Source of the DNA: an uncultured Granulosicoccus sp.
GTDB lineage: Bacteria > Pseudomonadota > Gammaproteobacteria > Granulosicoccales > Granulosicoccaceae
DNA: 64,000 nucleotides
Reading direction: 5' to 3'
NCBI GenBank assembly: GCA_947495035.1
Contig: CANLXI010000035.1
Location: forward strand, 1-64,000
Shown here: one piece after another, positions 44,792 to 53,857 of the stretch
Numbering within the stretch: the stretch's first letter is position 1
Layout: each line of letters starts with the position of its first letter
Notes under the pieces: model-generated
Told to the model about the DNA's origin: nothing
Databases searched by the model: none
Seen by the model: the letters and a program-made list of their open reading frames with translations, nothing else
Position numbers and translations under genes: made by a program

Positions 44792-45553
44792 TCAGTACAC
44801 CATGGGAAAGCGGTAATAGTCATTGAGTCTGGAGACATAGCTCGTCTCGATGGCCTTGAGATCGTGTAGCTCCGGACTCTCTTCAATGGTTTCTTTTTCC
44901 ATCCCGACCATGAGTTCGCGTTCCTCCCAGGAGATTCTGTCGATGGAACGAGGAGAGATGACGACGGTTCTGCCAGGCAGCCACTTGCTGGTGTCCACTG
45001 CCAACAGATCGATCGTCCATTGCTCCGTGTTGATGACCATGTCGGACAGGGGACCGAGCTTGCCATCGGCTGCATGGATGGTATACCCCTCGATTTCACT
45101 GGCACTGCGCAGATGTCGGTCTGCCTGCTCCCGTGCCAGTTCCTGAAGTTCCTTTTCGGCACCGACCGGTTCACCGGGACGTTCTATCAGTGTTGCCGGC
45201 ATCATCAGTCCGGCATAGCCGGGGAACAGCAATGTATTGTGGCTGGCTGCAATGTAGCTGAACTCGTTGCGATGCTGGTCGCTGACGGGCTGATGCTCAT
45301 CCGCTGAAGGAGCATCCTCGACGTCCTTCTTTGTCAGGGAAACCTGAAAACTACCCTCCTGGGGAGTAATGCTGGTTATCTTCTCGCCGTCGATCAGTAT
45401 CTTGTTCGACGAAAACCAGTTACCGGTCTCGACGACGAACCATTTTATCTTCCAGGTCTCGTCATCCAGATAGATATCGTGCAACTTGCCTATGTGGTCC
45501 GAGCTTCCCTTCACATCGTAGTGGCGCAAATCGGAAAAGATACAGTAGGTCAT
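44792..45553 (-). CDS. PRC-barrel domain protein
   Basis: Soluble protein of 253 residues with two PRC-barrel domains: an N-terminal one (IFSDLRHYDVKGSSDHIGKLHDIYLD, about 5-75) and one near residue 140 (IEGYTIHAADGKLGPLSDMVI). PRC barrels bind RNA, proteins or cytochrome complexes; this stress-related two-domain form has no assigned partner. Start MTYCIFSDLRHY at 45553 is the usual family N-terminus. Convergent with the trihaem cytochrome gene. Confidence 0.8.
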   Translation of the reverse strand: MTYCIFSDLRHYDVKGSSDHIGKLHDIYLDDETWKIKWFVVETGNWFSSNKILIDGEKITSITPQEGSFQVSLTKKDVEDAPSADEHQPVSDQHRNEFSYIAASHNTLLFPGYAGLMMPATLIERPGEPVGAEKELQELAREQADRHLRSASEIEGYTIHAADGKLGPLSDMVINTEQWTIDLLAVDTSKWLPGRTVVISPRSIDRISWEERELMVGMEKETIEESPELHDLKAIETSYVSRLNDYYRFPMVY

Positions 45554-45646
45554 ACTCGTCTCCTGCAAGATGAGTGAGGATTTCAGTTGTAGCAGGCTCG
45601 CTCATGCAAGAGTTACCGATGTAACAAATACGCTCGTTTTCCGCGG

Positions 45647-47029
45647 CTAATCGAGCTTGTTTGTCAGCGCTACCGGGTTCAGAATCTGCGACAGTTGCTC
45701 ACGTGACAAGTCCGTAAGCTGCTCGGCAACATCCAGAACCGGCCTGCCTTCGGCATAGGCCTGTTTGGCAATTTCGGCAGACTTCAGATAGCCGATGTGG
45801 GGGTTGAGCGCTGTTGCCAGAATGGGATTGCGATGCAGTGCTGACTCGATTGTCGCATGATTGACGGTGAAGCCGGTTATGGCCTTGTCACCGAGAAGCC
45901 GCGCCGCGGAACCCAGCAGTTCGATGCTCTCCAACAGGCGAGAGGCTACCAGTGGCAGCATGACATTGAGTTCGAAATTACCGGATTGGCCCGCCAGGGT
46001 GATGGTGGCGTCGTTGCCGATGATCTGCGCTGCCACCATGGCCGTGGATTCCGGGATGACCGGATTGACCTTGCCGGGCATGATGGATGATCCGGGTTGC
46101 AGTTCCGGTAATCGGATCTCCGCCAGGCCTGCCAGGGGGCCTGAGTTCATCCAGCGTAGATCGTTGCTGATCTTCATGAGGCTCACCGCGGCGGTTTTCA
46201 GGCAACCGGACAGGGCCACAGCAACATCCTGAGAGCTCATCGCGGCGAAGGGATTCGGGGTGGGATGAAAATCGATCGGCTGCTCTTCGCTCAGGTAACG
46301 GCATGTCGTTGCTGCAAACTCGGGAGGTGCATTGACACCGGTACCCACGGCGGTCCCTCCCAGCGCCAACTGATGAAGCTCAGGCTGAATGGCCTTGATG
46401 CGGACAAGGTTGTCTCTGATCTGTGTCGACCAGCCACTGAGTACCTGGCCGAACGTGATCGGCATGGCGTCCATCAGATGAGTGCGTCCGGTCTTGCAGA
46501 CATCGGCCAGCTCGGTGGCTCTGCTCATGATGCAATCGTCCAGATGCTGAAGTGACGGCAACAGGTGATCCTGCAATGCCAGTGCTGCACTGACGTGAAT
46601 GCTCGATGGAATGACATCATTGCTGCTCTGGCTGCAGTTGACATGATCGTTGGGTCGCAGCACGATGTCCTCCATGCGGTTTGCAAGGCCCGCAATGACC
46701 TCATTGGCGTTCATGTTGGTACTGGTGCCGGAGCCTGTCTGAAAGACGTCCACGGGAAAATGCTGCAGCAGCGTGTCCTTGTCGACCAGCAGGCGGTCGC
46801 AAGCCAGAATGATGGCCTGGGCTTCAGCCTCTGACAGGCTGCCCAGGTCCTGATTGGCTTTCGCCGCGGCCTTCTTGATTTCAAGCAGGGCCATCAGGAA
46901 GCGGACAGGCATGCGCTGCTGGCTGACCGGAAAGTTCATTACAGCGCGTTGAGTCTGAGCGCCGTAGAGCGCATCGGCTGGGACTTCGACCTCGCCCATG
47001 CTGTCTTTCTCTGTACGTGTTGTCTTCAT
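45647..47029 (-). CDS. fumC: Fumarate hydratase, class II
   Basis: TCA-cycle enzyme converting fumarate and L-malate; 460 residues, normal for homotetrameric class II fumarase. The superfamily signature GSSIMPGKVNP is intact, as are TGSGTSTNMN, GRTHLMDAMPITFG and SSNDVIPSS. Start MKTTRTEKDSMGEVEVP at 47029 corresponds to the usual N-terminus; the upstream MHRGSRI is dispensable. A 7-bp repeat array lies about 150 bp upstream of the gene start. Confidence 0.95.
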   Translation of the reverse strand: MKTTRTEKDSMGEVEVPADALYGAQTQRAVMNFPVSQQRMPVRFLMALLEIKKAAAKANQDLGSLSEAEAQAIILACDRLLVDKDTLLQHFPVDVFQTGSGTSTNMNANEVIAGLANRMEDIVLRPNDHVNCSQSSNDVIPSSIHVSAALALQDHLLPSLQHLDDCIMSRATELADVCKTGRTHLMDAMPITFGQVLSGWSTQIRDNLVRIKAIQPELHQLALGGTAVGTGVNAPPEFAATTCRYLSEEQPIDFHPTPNPFAAMSSQDVAVALSGCLKTAAVSLMKISNDLRWMNSGPLAGLAEIRLPELQPGSSIMPGKVNPVIPESTAMVAAQIIGNDATITLAGQSGNFELNVMLPLVASRLLESIELLGSAARLLGDKAITGFTVNHATIESALHRNPILATALNPHIGYLKSAEIAKQAYAEGRPVLDVAEQLTDLSREQLSQILNPVALTNKLD

Positions 47030-47379
47030 GATCCTGCTGCCCCTGTGCAATTGCTCGACTGATGCAGGGACAGACTATCAAAACAAGGCTTGAAGCCATT
47101 GGATGTTTTCGGATTGACACGATGTACCGGTAGACGCATCGACAGATCATCGGACGGTCGTTGATCCGGAGGCCTGATCCATGCCGAGTGCAGAGTGCAG
47201 AGTGCAGAGTGCAGAGTGCAGAGTGCAGAGTGCAGAGTGCAGAGTGCAGAGTGCAGAGTGCAGAGTGCTGAGTGCAGAGTGCAGAGTGCAGAGTGCTGAG
47301 TGCTGAGTGCTGAGTGCTGGAGTGCTGGAGTGCTGGAGTGCTGGGGGCTGGAGGGGCGAAGCGCGGCGACCAGTCGCTG
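47030..47379. repeat. Gap with 7-bp repeats (agagtgc and variants) upstream of fumC
   Basis: From about 47183 to 47345 the unit agagtgc repeats some 20 times, turning into gagtgct and ggagtgct variants at the right side. Unit length is not divisible by three and the array is non-coding, between the fumC start and the diguanylate-cyclase stop. The rest of the gap should hold the fumC promoter. Confidence 0.92.
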
Positions 47380-48495
47380 CTACCTTGACGGGCTGTTTCG
47401 CCTGGTTGCCGGAGATTTGGCGGGAGGGGTATCGGCGTGGTGAAGTACGACTCTGTCCCTGCCTTCAGCCTTGGCTCGGTACAGGGCCTGGTCTGCGCGG
47501 ACGACGACTTCATCGATACTGGCACCATCCATGGCTTCGGCAACGCCGATACTCATCGACAGTTGCTGCCTGTCACTGATGGCGATGCGGCTCTCGGAAC
47601 GCAATCGTGTCAACAGGGATGTCATGGTGTCGAAGGCATTGTTGCCAGCCGTATTGGTCAGCACGATCATGAATTCCTCGCCACCCCAGCGAGCCACACA
47701 GTCCGTTTCGCGCAACGATCGTTGCAGAAATTCGGCAAAGCTGACCAGAATCGCATCGCCGGTATCATGACCGTGGCTGTCGTTGATGCTCTTGAAGTGG
47801 TCGAGATCGCAGAGGCAGACGCAATAGGGTATCCGGTTACGCTGTCGGTGGGCTTCCGTGCTCTTCAGGAACTCCAGTACGTGACGGCGGTTGTACAGGC
47901 GGGTCAGCTCATCGGTGCGAGCATGCTCACGAAGCTCGCGGCTTTGAAGCGAAAACATGTGACGCACCAGCATGCCGGTCAGTATCATCGAAAATCCCGA
48001 GACCAGTATGTTCAGAAAGAAGATGCCGTTTACCAGTTGCGGGGTGTAGTCGGCGGATCGGTCACTGCTGACGAAAGCACTCAGGCACCCGAACAGCAAC
48101 ATCGTCAGCATGCTGATCAGCGCCGAGTGGCGGAACTTCAGACTGGGGTTGAGGGCGATGAGTATCGTGACGGGCCACAGATAGAAATGAAACCCGAAAC
48201 TCGGGCCGAGTATGCTCGTGGCCACGATCGCATGCGACAAGACTTCGAACGTTGCAAGATGCACCGCCATGCCCGGCCTTGCCGTGGATGCAAGCCATAT
48301 GACATAAATCCAGAGGCCGCAGCTCACCACGTTCAAGGTAACCAGCGACCACAGATTCAGCAGCACGAACAAGCCGCAGAATCCGACGTGAATGCAGAAT
48401 CCGCACAGGCCCGCCATGGTAGTGAGTCGGTCAGGCCCCCTCTCTGACAGTTCCTCCAGCGAGAAGGACAGTTTTTGTATTGCCGAAGACAGCAT
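47380..48495 (-). CDS. Membrane-bound diguanylate cyclase
   Basis: Makes cyclic di-GMP; 371 residues. Five or six membrane helices occupy about 25-205, followed by a GGDEF domain with the active site WGGEEF and an RETD I-site exactly five residues before it, so product inhibition should work. The lead-in DELTRLYNRRHVLEFL is canonical. No separate sensor domain is seen apart from the membrane part. Divergent from the CBS-domain gene. Confidence 0.92.
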   Translation of the reverse strand: MLSSAIQKLSFSLEELSERGPDRLTTMAGLCGFCIHVGFCGLFVLLNLWSLVTLNVVSCGLWIYVIWLASTARPGMAVHLATFEVLSHAIVATSILGPSFGFHFYLWPVTILIALNPSLKFRHSALISMLTMLLFGCLSAFVSSDRSADYTPQLVNGIFFLNILVSGFSMILTGMLVRHMFSLQSRELREHARTDELTRLYNRRHVLEFLKSTEAHRQRNRIPYCVCLCDLDHFKSINDSHGHDTGDAILVSFAEFLQRSLRETDCVARWGGEEFMIVLTNTAGNNAFDTMTSLLTRLRSESRIAISDRQQLSMSIGVAEAMDGASIDEVVVRADQALYRAKAEGRDRVVLHHADTPPAKSPATRRNSPSR

Positions 48496-48835
48496 CAGGG
48501 AGGTTGGTTTCTGACTCGCAATGGGTGTGACAGGGGCAAGTGCATGCGCAAGGTAATCAGAAGATCGGCAGCCGTGGCGGAATGATTAGCTCGTCATGAG
48601 GTTTTACGCCGAGTTGTGAGCATGTCCTGCTTGACGGTGCAGATATTGCTATGTGCAGGCTACTACCTGTGCTCTCGATCTGTTTTCCAGAGCGAGCTGC
48701 GCCGGGTGGAAGCTGATCGTCGGAACAGGCTGCTTCGGTTGGGGGCTGGATGGTGAAACTGCCCATGGTTCTGTAGCAGGGTGCTTCCCTTGTCGCGATC
48801 CGGTGACTTCGAACCTGTGGTGCTCGAATCAAGAC
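48496..48835. promoter_or_regulatory. Divergent region between diguanylate cyclase and CBS-domain genes
   Basis: A 340-bp gap that should contain both promoters. No convincing gene or palindrome was seen. Confidence 0.35.
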
Positions 48836-49231
48836 ATGAATATCAAGGAAATAATGACAGAACGGGTCGTCACGGTAGAGATGGATGATCCTCTGAGCAT
48901 CGTCAAGGAAGTCTTCGACAATTGCCAGTTCCACCATTTGCTGGTGGTCAATCACGAGATACTCAGCGGTGTGGTGTCCGACCGTGATCTTCTCAGGGTC
49001 ATCAGTCCTTACCTGGGAACACTCGCCGAGAATCGTCGAGATACCCAGACACTCTCCCAGCGAGTGCACAAGATCATGACCCGCAAACCGGTGACGCTGG
49101 ATGTGACGGCAAGCGTTGCCGACGCCATCGATGTGTTCAATACGGAAAGGATTTCCTGTATCCCGATTGTGGATGACGCTGGCAAACCCATCGGCATCGT
49201 CAGTTGGCGAGATGTGATGAAGGTTCTCTAA
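48836..49231 (+). CDS. Tandem CBS-domain protein
   Basis: Stand-alone Bateman module of 131 residues with two CBS repeats: MTERVVTVEMDDPLSIVKEV ... GVVSDRDLLRV and MTRKPVTLDVTASVADAIDVF ... IGIVSWRDVMKV. Such proteins bind adenine nucleotides and tune partner enzymes. Start at ATG 48836 places the first repeat at the N-terminus. No partner can be named from the neighbours. Confidence 0.88.
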   Translation: MNIKEIMTERVVTVEMDDPLSIVKEVFDNCQFHHLLVVNHEILSGVVSDRDLLRVISPYLGTLAENRRDTQTLSQRVHKIMTRKPVTLDVTASVADAIDVFNTERISCIPIVDDAGKPIGIVSWRDVMKVL

Positions 49232-49562
49232 CCGGAAAAAGGGTCATTGCAGCGGGCCAAGCGAGTGGACGATGCAGCCAGTTCGGAGGTTGCTACGCGC
49301 CAGAGGGGGCACTCTGATACCAAATTTTGCAGTGCAGCATATTTGTCTTGCAGCGCAAGATATTCGCTGAAATCATGTTGCACTGCAAAATCAACGGCGA
49401 TTTGTCGTGTCATGTTCCTCAAGGAGGGATGAGGGTAGGATAAGAGCCCGAACCGTCAGACTTGGTCGATTTGATCCAAGGCTTGAACAACGTTACATGC
49501 CCTCGACCGGATTGATGGGTCCTGCCGAGTACAAGAACCGGGAAAGTCCTCGAGAGAGCCCT
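49232..49562. other. Gap with strong nested inverted repeat
   Basis: A 331-bp gap. It holds an inverted repeat of 17 bp (arms 49324-49340 and 49375-49391, 16 of 17 pairs matching, left arm ATTTTGCAGTGCAGCAT) whose loop carries another hairpin (cttgc-agc-gcaag). A minus-strand ORF of 64 codons covers it but is unsupported. The structure may be a leader RNA element, or a repeat-derived operator, in front of the 2OG-oxygenase gene. Confidence 0.55.
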
Positions 49563-50495
49563 ATGCAGATACCCGAGATCAGCGCCGTTGACTTGTTTGA
49601 TCCTTCCAGTCGCGGGTACCAGGAAAGTCTGGTCAAAGTGCGCGTGGCGGCCGAGGATATCGGCTTCATGACCCTGACCGATACCTGTCTTGGCGAAGAC
49701 GATGTCAGGCGTGTCTTGAGTGCCTATCGCGACTTCTTCACGTTGCCGACGGCAAGGAAGGCGGAGTTCAACATGGCGAATACCGGCTCCAATCGAGGGT
49801 GGGGCGCATCAGGCGCCGAGCAGGTGGACCCGGCGTCCAATCCGGATTTCAAGGAAGTGTTCGACTGTGGGCTTGAACTGCCACCGGGAGATCCGCTGGC
49901 CCGGCATACCTACTATGCCCCGAATCGCTGGCCGACCGAGCCTGCCGGTTTTCGTGAAAACATAACGGATTACTACACCCGGGCAACCCGCATATCACTG
50001 GATCTGCTGAGTGCCATCGCCAGTTCGATCGACGAGCCTGCGGACTATTTCAGAGACAAGTTCGACAAGCCAATGGCCTTGCTCAGAGGCAACTACTATC
50101 CGAGCAGGCCTCTGGATGCTACCGAGCGAGATTTCGGTATTGCCCCGCATACCGATTATGGTTGCCTGACGTTGTTGGCGATGGACGGATCGCCCGGCCT
50201 GGAGGTGGCGACTCGCTCGGGAGACTGGGTTCCGGTTACTGCAAACCCCGGCACCTTCGTCATCAATTTCGGCGAGATGCTGCAAATGTGGAGTAATGGC
50301 CGTATCGTGGCCACGCCTCACCGCGTGATCGGCGGGGCAGAGGAGCGCATGTCGGTGCCGTTCTTCTTCAATCCGCGTGCGGATGTCAATGTGGCGCCCT
50401 GGGGGAGTGCTGAAGTACGGCTGGCCGGTGAACATCTGTCTCGCCGCTATGACGAGACCTATGTTCACCGGCAACCGGCCAGTGGCGCCGGCTAG
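49563..50495 (+). CDS. Isopenicillin-N-synthase-type Fe(II)/2OG oxygenase
   Basis: Soluble oxygenase of 310 residues. Fe(II) ligands are in IAPHTDYGCLTLL (HxD) and the distal His in IVATPHRV; the 2-oxoglutarate-anchoring RxS is in RMSVPFFFNP. The N-terminal DIOX_N-like domain starts IPEISAVDLFDPSS. Members act in plant-type and bacterial secondary metabolism and on small acids. Start MQIPEIS at 49563 fits the family N-terminus. Substrate unknown. Confidence 0.88.
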   Translation: MQIPEISAVDLFDPSSRGYQESLVKVRVAAEDIGFMTLTDTCLGEDDVRRVLSAYRDFFTLPTARKAEFNMANTGSNRGWGASGAEQVDPASNPDFKEVFDCGLELPPGDPLARHTYYAPNRWPTEPAGFRENITDYYTRATRISLDLLSAIASSIDEPADYFRDKFDKPMALLRGNYYPSRPLDATERDFGIAPHTDYGCLTLLAMDGSPGLEVATRSGDWVPVTANPGTFVINFGEMLQMWSNGRIVATPHRVIGGAEERMSVPFFFNPRADVNVAPWGSAEVRLAGEHLSRRYDETYVHRQPASGAG

Positions 50496-50503
50496 AGATC
50501 GGT

Positions 50504-52072
50504 CTATTCCAGAACCAGTGTGCCGAACACCGATGGATTCTGATGCGCGATATCGGCACTGCCGGTAGGGAGGTTCCATGCCCATCGCGCATTGCGATCA
50601 CCGCCGCCGTCATCATCGTTGACCTGCAATTCGAAACCGAACGGTTCGCCGGGAACGATGCCGGCCGAGCTCAGGCCGATTCGCAGTTCGTAAACGTCCT
50701 GTTCGAACTGCCTGCGGATCGTGCCATCGGGGCCTATGCCGGGCCCGGTGGTGAACCTGATTGACAGCGGTGCAGACGATGACTGTGGTCCGGCGACCGC
50801 CCCCGAGGATGTGGATTGCTTGTCTGCACCGGCCAGTTGCAACGGGAAAATACGGCTGAAATCGTTGCTGTCGTAACGATTGGATTTGCTGTTGTCGCCA
50901 TCGATGAACAGTTCCAGACTGTCATCCTGATCGATGTCACTACCCGAATCGCGATTCCTGTCGCCATCATCGTCAACCAGAACCAGCACATACAGATAGG
51001 TTCCGTCATGCATGGCCGCCCAACGACGTCGGTCCGAGCCGGCTGATTCGTTGGCGTCGTCATCGATGATCAACTGATCGATGACCAGGGGTGCACCGCT
51101 GTTGTCGTTTTGCACGGCAGCCGCCCATTCGCCGATCAGTTCGCCGTTGTCACCCAGCAATTCCAGGCCTTCACCATCGATGACCGGAGCATCTTCGGCG
51201 GCAATGCGTGGCACGATGACATCGGCCACGACTGGCGGCGGGTTGGTGTCGGTGCCCGTGTCAGTACCGGTGTCGGTGCCCGTGTCAGTACCGGTGTCGG
51301 TGCCTGTGTCAGTACCTGTATCGGTGCCTGTATCAGTACCTGTATCAGTACCTGTATCAGTACCTGTATCAGTACCTGTATCAGTACCTGTATCAGTACC
51401 TGTATCAGTGCCTGTATCAGTGCCTGTATCAGTGCCTGTATCAGTGCCTGTATCAGTGCCTGTATCAGTGCCTGTATCCGTGCCTGTATCCGTGCCTGTA
51501 TCCGTGCCTGTGTCCGTGCCTGTGTCCGTGCCTGTGTCGGTACCTGTGTCAGTACCTGTGTCAGTACCTGTGTCAGTACCTGTGTCGGTACCGTTTTCGG
51601 GTAGTAGCGGGTTGGTGCCATCCTGACGCTCTTGCAGATTGGTACGGCCATCGTTGTCCGTGTCGATATCCGTGGAATAACCGCTGTTCTCGGAGCGAGT
51701 GATCTCGCCGGCAGCGGAGACATCCAGGGTTTGCGTCAGTGTTGCCAGAGCGACATCGCCCTGCTCCAGTCTTTCAAACCAGGTCAGGGTTGTCTGGTAG
51801 GTTCTACCCGGGGCTACATTGATGGTGCCGCTCCAGTCGTTGCCCGAGCCGCGCGTCAGAGAGACCGCTGAACCACCGGCAAACCGAATCTCGGGACGCA
51901 GGTTGGCCTGAACGACGCTCGAAGCATTGAGCAGTTCCTGTGGCAAGCCGATAGCGACATTGGGCCTGGCCGGCAAGGTTGTGACGGTACCGCTGTCGGA
52001 GCAGGCTGCCAGAATGGCAGAGCCGATCAGGATCGTGGTGGCATTGCACAGAGTGCGAACATGTGAGCGCAT
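50504..52072 (-). CDS. Lipoprotein with TGTD repeats and CBM9-like domain
   Basis: Exported lipoprotein of 522 residues. After the lipobox AILAAC comes an N-terminal beta-rich domain of about 120 residues, a DTDNDGRTNLQERQDGTNP thrombospondin type 3-like loop, then about 30 Thr-Gly-Thr-Asp repeats coded by a 12-bp unit, and finally a CBM9-like sandwich (about 290-520; DAPVIDGEG, TYLYVLVLVDDDGDRN, DDSLELFIDGD), the fold seen in xylan-binding and DOMON-like modules. The repeat would act as a long acidic stalk holding the module off the outer membrane. It follows the exported 52084-52680 gene by 11 bp. Confidence 0.82.
   Translation of the reverse strand: MRSHVRTLCNATTILIGSAILAACSDSGTVTTLPARPNVAIGLPQELLNASSVVQANLRPEIRFAGGSAVSLTRGSGNDWSGTINVAPGRTYQTTLTWFERLEQGDVALATLTQTLDVSAAGEITRSENSGYSTDIDTDNDGRTNLQERQDGTNPLLPENGTDTGTDTGTDTGTDTGTDTGTDTGTDTGTDTGTDTGTDTGTDTGTDTGTDTGTDTGTDTGTDTGTDTGTDTGTDTGTDTGTDTGTDTGTDTGTDTGTDTGTDTGTDTGTDTGTDTNPPPVVADVIVPRIAAEDAPVIDGEGLELLGDNGELIGEWAAAVQNDNSGAPLVIDQLIIDDDANESAGSDRRRWAAMHDGTYLYVLVLVDDDGDRNRDSGSDIDQDDSLELFIDGDNSKSNRYDSNDFSRIFPLQLAGADKQSTSSGAVAGPQSSSAPLSIRFTTGPGIGPDGTIRRQFEQDVYELRIGLSSAGIVPGEPFGFELQVNDDDGGGDRNARWAWNLPTGSADIAHQNPSVFGTLVLE
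51245..51595 (-). repeat. 12-bp in-frame repeat, about 30 copies, in the CBM9-like lipoprotein gene
   Basis: Units such as gtgcctgtatca and gtacctgtgtca on the plus strand differ mainly at third-codon positions and arrange in blocks. On the minus strand they code for Thr-Gly-Thr-Asp. Confidence 0.95.
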
Positions 52073-52083
52073 GATGTTCTCTC

Positions 52084-52680
52084 TCATTGCAGGGAAAAGG
52101 TCAGCGGTACCACTTCGGAATCCTCTCCGTCATCACTCACCAGAGAGGCCACGGCGCCTACGGCCAGGACACCCAGCGTGATCTGGACCCAGCGACGTTT
52201 CAGCAACGGTATCCGCTCCTGCGCAGCGACTTCCGGAGCTGCTTCCTGATTGCCGGAAATGGGACTGACCGGTGCCGACAGGGTTCGCTGGTAAGGGTCG
52301 AAGGCAAAGCCGCTCACGGTTCGATTACCCGTGGTATCGATGGCTTGCACATAGTATTCAATGGTTCGCAGATCATTGAAGTCCGTCGGGATGGAGACAC
52401 TGTAGTAACCCGTGTTGCCCAGCGCTTCCATCGGGGCGGGTGTGAACGGTAATTGACCTTCCCGGCGATAGTAGAGCGTCACGTTGTCCAGCGTATTGTC
52501 TTCGGCCACCTGGGCGGTAAATACCTGAGTGCGATCAGCGATACCCTCTGTCAACTCTTCCAGCTCGATGATGGGAGCAACGGTATCTACCGACTGGGCG
52601 TGAACGAATCCGTTTCCGGATAACAACAGCAGGAGACTCAACCAGACGAGGCGAACTCCGCGAAAATGACGAACATCCAA
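52084..52680 (-). CDS. Exported single-pass membrane protein of unknown function
   Basis: Not recognised. With the proposed TTG start at 52680, which has GGAG nine bases upstream, the protein has 198 residues: a signal peptide (LVWLSLLLLLSGNGFVHA), a beta-sandwich-like domain of about 100 residues (VTLYYRREGQLPF, GYYSVSIPTDFN, EYYVQAIDTTGNR), reminiscent of Ig-like or fibronectin-like folds, and a C-terminal helix (WVQITLGVLAVGAVASLV) with an acidic tail. A longer in-frame ATG at 52746 lacks a plausible N-terminus. It shares an operon with the CBM9-like lipoprotein downstream. Confidence 0.7.
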   Translation of the reverse strand: MDVRHFRGVRLVWLSLLLLLSGNGFVHAQSVDTVAPIIELEELTEGIADRTQVFTAQVAEDNTLDNVTLYYRREGQLPFTPAPMEALGNTGYYSVSIPTDFNDLRTIEYYVQAIDTTGNRTVSGFAFDPYQRTLSAPVSPISGNQEAAPEVAAQERIPLLKRRWVQITLGVLAVGAVASLVSDDGEDSEVVPLTFSLQ

Positions 52681-52938
52681 GATGACTGACTCCAGACGCA
52701 ATGGGGGGCAAGTATACGGAAGGTTGCAGGGCGCGCCGTGATGCATGCTGGGGTTCCTGCATACAGTTAGGTAAGGGATCGGGTTTTGAGAGTGGATTCT
52801 CGCCTTGAGGTTCCGAACGGGCGGGATTTACCCGCTAGACTACGCTGCACGCTTGTCCGCCAGTATCGTGATGATCAGAAAAACACCAGTGACAATTGCA
52901 TGGGTATCTGCAGTGATCAGACTGCTCGAGCCGGCAGC

Positions 52939-53574
52939 ATGACGCAGAATAGCGACGGGTTCACACAATTGTGGCCGACCTTGTTCCTGCAGCGTCAGTT
53001 GCCATCTGCCGACATTGCCAATCAGGCATTGCGACAGTTTCTGATGATGCAGGATGACTCTCAGGCGCAGTTGACCACGGACTATCGGCAGCAGAACCTC
53101 TTCGAACAAACTCATCCGGCATTGCAATGGCTGCATCAGTGCATCAACAAGACCATTGCCGATTATCTGTCGAGGTCGGGGGTCAGTGTGAGTATTCAGT
53201 GGCAACTGCAAGGCTGGGCCAATATCAATCGACAGGGTGATTACCATGGCTTGCACAATCATCCGCACAGCTATCTCAGCGGTACCTACTATGTGGACAT
53301 GCCTGAGCAGCCCTTGTCCGCCAGGCAGCGTGATGATCTCAATCCGGGCGATATCTCGTTTTTCGATCCTCGTCCCCAGGCAAACATGAGCGCGATTGCC
53401 GGTGACCCGCAGATTGATCCGGAGCATCGCGTTACGCCAGCAGCGGGTCTGCTGCTGCTCTGGCCATCATTCGTGCATCATGCCGTACATCCGAACTTTG
53501 CCGAGCAGCCGCGGGTGTCCATATCATTCAATGTGGTACTGCGGCGCAGCGAGACCCTGTTGCCCGATCAGTAG
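52939..53574 (+). CDS. 2OG-Fe(II) oxygenase, TIGR02466-like
   Basis: Protein of 211 residues of the putative 2OG-Fe(II) oxygenase family. The opening LWPTLFLQRQLP and the core GDYHGLHNHPHSYLSGTYYV (Fe ligands), GDISFFDPRP, and LLLWPSFVHHAVHPNF with the Arg in PRVSISFNV match the cupin-like core. Substrate unknown; marine cyanophage and bacterial homologues exist. Start at ATG 52939 is preferred because family similarity begins there. Confidence 0.82.
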   Translation: MTQNSDGFTQLWPTLFLQRQLPSADIANQALRQFLMMQDDSQAQLTTDYRQQNLFEQTHPALQWLHQCINKTIADYLSRSGVSVSIQWQLQGWANINRQGDYHGLHNHPHSYLSGTYYVDMPEQPLSARQRDDLNPGDISFFDPRPQANMSAIAGDPQIDPEHRVTPAAGLLLLWPSFVHHAVHPNFAEQPRVSISFNVVLRRSETLLPDQ

Positions 53575-53605
53575 CGACGTTCAGGCCGAAGATTGAGCAC
53601 GGAAG

Positions 53606-53660
53606 CCGAGCCGAGCCGAGCCGAGCCGAGTCACGTCACGTCAAGTCAAGTCAAGTCAAG
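53606..53660. repeat. 5-bp tandem arrays (gccga, gtcac, gtcaa)
   Basis: Five copies of gccga pass into gtcac and then gtcaa units, all 5 bp long, so one array has changed its unit by point mutation while keeping its period. Intergenic. Confidence 0.85.
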
Positions 53661-53857
53661 CGTGGTGACGCAGGGTTGAGTTGCTGATTGCGGGCGAGGG
53701 TATGTCGTGAATTACTGAATGGGTTCAGGGGCCGGGCAGGAATTGCGGGCGTTTTTCTGATTTATAAGATAAACTGACAATGCTGATGTCTGTCTTCAGG
53801 GCATGTCCTGTCGATGATTCGACAAGGGGGTGTCGTCAACCGGGAGTGCTCGAGGCC

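Noticed and set aside
47437..48447. Plus-strand ORF of 336 codons
   Set aside because: Antisense shadow of the diguanylate cyclase, whose GGEEF and I-site are on the minus strand.
49228..49422. Minus-strand ORF of 64 codons over the inverted repeat
   Set aside because: No ribosome-binding site or family resemblance; openness can be due to the structure alone.
51081..51723. Repeat-driven ORFs on both strands of the TGTD array
   Set aside because: A 12-bp repeat opens several frames; only the frame continuous with the lipobox and CBM9-like domain is credible.
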